Positions 6,373-7,822 of a DNA stretch of 7,822 nt are shown one piece after another. The DNA is from Moraxellaceae bacterium (GTDB lineage Bacteria > Pseudomonadota > Gammaproteobacteria > Pseudomonadales > Moraxellaceae), in assembly GCA_024234595.1 (NCBI GenBank), contig JACKNZ010000002.1:1-7822 (forward strand), in the 5' to 3' direction. A program made the position numbers and the translations under genes. The notes beneath the pieces are model-generated. The model had not been told where the DNA came from and searched no databases. It saw only the letters and a list, made by a program, of their open reading frames with translations. Numbering within the stretch: position 1 is the stretch's first letter; each line of letters starts with the position of its first letter.

Positions 6373-7029
6373 ATGATTGACTACAACAAAATATTTATAA
6401 TATCAGATTGGCTTTCCAATAGACCATTTAGAGGCGAAATTTCAAATTATACCCAGGCTGAGCCTGAAATTTCGCGTGGAGAAAAAGATGTAAATGGAAT
6501 CGTTACTATCAAGCATGCAATGGGTGGGAATACGCTTTATGATATTATATGGACTACTAACGCACACCCGTTGATCGTAAGCGAAAGAATAATCAACTTG
6601 TTTAAGTCAAATGGAATAACTGGTTGGAAAACATATAAGGTTCAAATCCGTTCAAAAAAGGATGAGTTAATCGATCAGAAATATTTTGGACTGATTATAA
6701 CGGGACGTTGTGGATATCGAGATTATTCTAAAAGTACAATTGTGTTGGACAAAGTTGGAGTTTATACAAAACCTCATGTTAAAGGGTTTTACTTTAAGAA
6801 AGACTTTTGGGATGGTTCTGACTTATTTATGTGTATTCCGGACGACAGCGGACAATCAACCATGTACCGATTTTGTACCCGAAAGGTGGTAGACCTATTC
6901 GAAAAGGAAAAAATAAAGAACATTCTTTTTAAGAACCTTAACGATTCGACATTGGCAATTGAATTATATAAAGTACCATTAACTACACAACAAAAATCTG
7001 AAGTTGAGAAATTAGCCGCCAGCAGATAA
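6373..7029 (+). CDS. Hypothetical protein, possibly Imm11/DUF1629-like immunity protein
   Basis: 218 residues from the ATG at 6373. An upstream in-frame TTG (6355) would begin inside the attC R box and is unlikely. There is no signal peptide or membrane segment, so it is probably cytoplasmic. It contains a segment I...S.RIINLFKSNGITGWKTY.V.I (68-92) and a later echo, WDGSDLF...RFCTRKVVDLFEKEKIKNILFKNL (146-189). This pairing of two 'helix, then short strand' units with WDGSD between them recalls immunity proteins of polymorphic toxin systems such as Imm11/DUF1629. That is an impression from pattern, not a demonstrated match. No toxin gene is adjacent. The start lies 20 bases after the crossover point, with no visible promoter. 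Confidence 0.72.
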   Translation: MIDYNKIFIISDWLSNRPFRGEISNYTQAEPEISRGEKDVNGIVTIKHAMGGNTLYDIIWTTNAHPLIVSERIINLFKSNGITGWKTYKVQIRSKKDELIDQKYFGLIITGRCGYRDYSKSTIVLDKVGVYTKPHVKGFYFKKDFWDGSDLFMCIPDDSGQSTMYRFCTRKVVDLFEKEKIKNILFKNLNDSTLAIELYKVPLTTQQKSEVEKLAASR

Positions 7030-7069
7030 CACAGGTTTTGCATCAAGCGGGCTGAGGTGTAAACTTGAA

Positions 7070-7152
7070 GCATTGTGCGTCTAATAAACTTTGGTAGTAG
7101 AATGAAACTTTGTGCTGGGAAAACCGACCGAACGCAATGCCCGAGACCGTCA
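7070..7152 (+). other. Degraded attC-like site 5
   Basis: The inner part resembles site 3. GCATTG at 7070-7075 pairs with CAATGC at 7135-7140 and continues with a bulge into CGT/ACG. The centre AATAAACTT...GTGCTG (7083-7117) matches the centre of site 3 (5494-5527) in order and spacing, including the TAG and TGA blocks. No R boxes can be identified, and the right arm ends at the IS1182 remnant at 7153, so the site is probably non-functional. Confidence 0.5.
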
Positions 7153-7595
7153 GACTGTCTCAAAACCCCATTTACCTGTTGATAAGAAATATACTATTGC
7201 TTTAGGTGTGTATGTATCTTTATACATGCGCTTTATTGAAGGTACTCCACGCAACCAGAGCATGCTACTACCCGCTTCGTTAGACGAGTATGAGGATACA
7301 GATAAAGAGGTACGCTCTATAGACCTGTTTGTAACTGTCTGGATCTGGAGCAAATGGGTTTTGCATTGAAGAAAATGGACAACGGCAGACCGTAATGATG
7401 TAAAGAGCATCTGGAGATGTAGGATTGATGTTTACAGCCAATAACCTGAAACGCATGCTCAACATGCTAGGACCGGATACCCTCAGGGAGTACCTGACAA
7501 GCCTGTCAGGCCTCTTTTACCTGCTTTGGAGGCCTTTAGCAGGCACTCACCGGAAACATGAACCTTTCCCATTTTTTCTTTGGCAAATAAAATAG
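7153..7595 (+). mobile_element. IS1182-family insertion sequence remnant
   Basis: AGACTGTCTCAAAACCCC from 7153 resembles the left terminal repeat of IS1182-like elements and lies 73 bases before the transposase start codon. The coding remnant ends at 7595. No inverted copy of the left end could be found downstream to about 7700, so the right end is lost or too diverged to see. The element interrupts the right arm of site 5. Confidence 0.65.
7226..7595 (+). pseudogene. IS1182-family transposase, internally deleted and frameshifted
   Basis: Three pieces of one transposase are in order. From ATG 7226, MRFIEGTPRNQSMLLPASLD...VRSIDLFV is the typical IS1182 N-terminus. The next part, CLDLEQMGFALKKMDNGRP (7336-7392), continues it in another frame, consistent with loss of one base near 7334-7336, and ends at TAA 7393. 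From 7404, ASGDVGLMFTANNLKRMLNMLG and onward to the TAG at 7593-7595 is the C-terminal end of the family. The family is usually about 450-550 residues, so roughly three quarters of the protein, including the catalytic core, is missing between 7392 and 7404. The pieces cannot make an active enzyme. The family call is from recognised motifs, without a database search. Confidence 0.75.
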
Positions 7596-7714
7596 GGCAC
7601 TATAAGTCAGCCACAGGGTCTCCATTTCCACTATATAAAGTAATTTAGGAAGGAAATCGAGGTCTTGAGAAGAACTGCCGTTGTCAAGCATATGTATTAA
7701 TACGGAAATATACT

Positions 7715-7822
7715 ATGGAAACTGAGTTATTAAAAAAATCCACTGGACTTGTGCTATCATTATTTATAGAATTGCTTACATGCAGTGGCCAAAACTATCA
7801 ATGGGCAAAAAGCATTGGCGGG
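7715..7822 (+). CDS. Probable secreted protein, N-terminus only (runs off window)
   Basis: 36 codons are open to the right edge from ATG 7715. Residues 1-25 look like a signal peptide: KK at 7-8, a hydrophobic stretch GLVLSLFIELL, then TCSG before QNYQ, with cleavage probably after Gly25. A Glu at position 19 inside the hydrophobic core is unusual. The mature start QNYQWAKSIGG resembles the WAKSIGG opening of SBBP/beta-propeller-repeat secreted proteins common in Bacteroidota, which often end in a T9SS sorting domain. Only 11 mature residues are visible, so this is a suggestion. Between the transposase remnant and this gene (7596-7714) I see only a weak TAATTTAG (7641-7648) that could be a -7 element. 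Confidence 0.5.
   Translation, partial: METELLKKSTGLVLSLFIELLTCSGQNYQWAKSIGG

Larger units (their letters stand above)
6354..7152 (+). mobile_element. Gene cassette D (probable, terminal attC degraded)
   Basis: The unit begins at the site 4 crossover and ends in a degraded attC-like site cut by the IS1182 remnant. Unlike cassettes A-C, no sequence complementary to its leading bases (GTTTGTTGCAAGC) was found at its far end, so the cassette call rests on its left boundary and the centre it shares with site 3. Confidence 0.5.

Noticed and set aside
6789..7163. Antisense open frame of 124 codons
   Set aside because: It lies mostly opposite the cassette D gene and continues through site 5 into the IS end; no protein-like motifs are seen.
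7112..7225. N-terminal extension of the transposase frame
   Set aside because: It runs through site 5 and the IS left end; the recognisable IS1182 N-terminus begins at ATG 7226.
7676..7689. GCCGTTGTCAAGC as the displaced right R box of site 5
   Set aside because: It shares only CCGTTGT with real right ends, and no matching L arm precedes it; too short to claim.

Overview
The window looks like Bacteroidota chromosome. The DNA is AT-rich. The left-edge gene ends in a type IX secretion (T9SS) sorting domain, one gene is a DUF6090-type protein, and a perfect Bacteroidota -7 promoter element (TAnnTTTG) precedes the restriction-modification genes. No species can be named from the sequence.

The central finding is that about 890-7150 reads as an integron-type gene-cassette array. 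Every gene is on the + strand and each gene-to-gene junction holds a long imperfect palindrome with attC architecture: outer R boxes ending in AAC / GTT, an unpaired asymmetric spacer, a long paired L arm and a variable centre. Two independent signs support attC over an ordinary repeat. First, for three complete cassettes the left R box of the palindrome at the cassette's end is complementary over 9-10 bases to the first bases of that same cassette, and matches the adjoining R box less well. Second, 9 of 11 mismatches in the L arms are A/C on the + strand, so they become G-T wobbles on the - strand, the strand known to fold and recombine in integrons. No integrase or attI lies in the window.

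Layout: (1) 2-883, 3' part of a secreted clan GH-A-like glycoside hydrolase with a T9SS tail, stopping just before attC site 1. (2) Cassette A (about 1015-2354), a membrane acyltransferase of the acyltransferase-3 family. (3) Cassette B (about 2355-5558), a small XRE/Cro regulator followed 2 bases later by an 860-residue single-chain type IIG-like restriction-modification enzyme, with its own promoter and a pair of related hairpins at its ends. (4) Cassette C (about 5559-6353), a DUF6090 membrane-anchored protein. (5) Cassette D (about 6354-7152), a soluble protein weakly resembling immunity proteins, followed by a degraded attC-like site. (6) 7153-7595, an internally deleted and frameshifted IS1182-family remnant that cuts into the last attC-like site. 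(7) From 7715, the start of a probable secreted protein that runs off the window.

The genes do not form a pathway. They look like independently acquired functions: surface modification, DNA defence and stabilisation, a membrane protein of unknown role, and possible immunity. Cassette B carries its own promoter; cassettes C and D start 31 and 20 bases after their boundaries and probably depend on read-through transcription.
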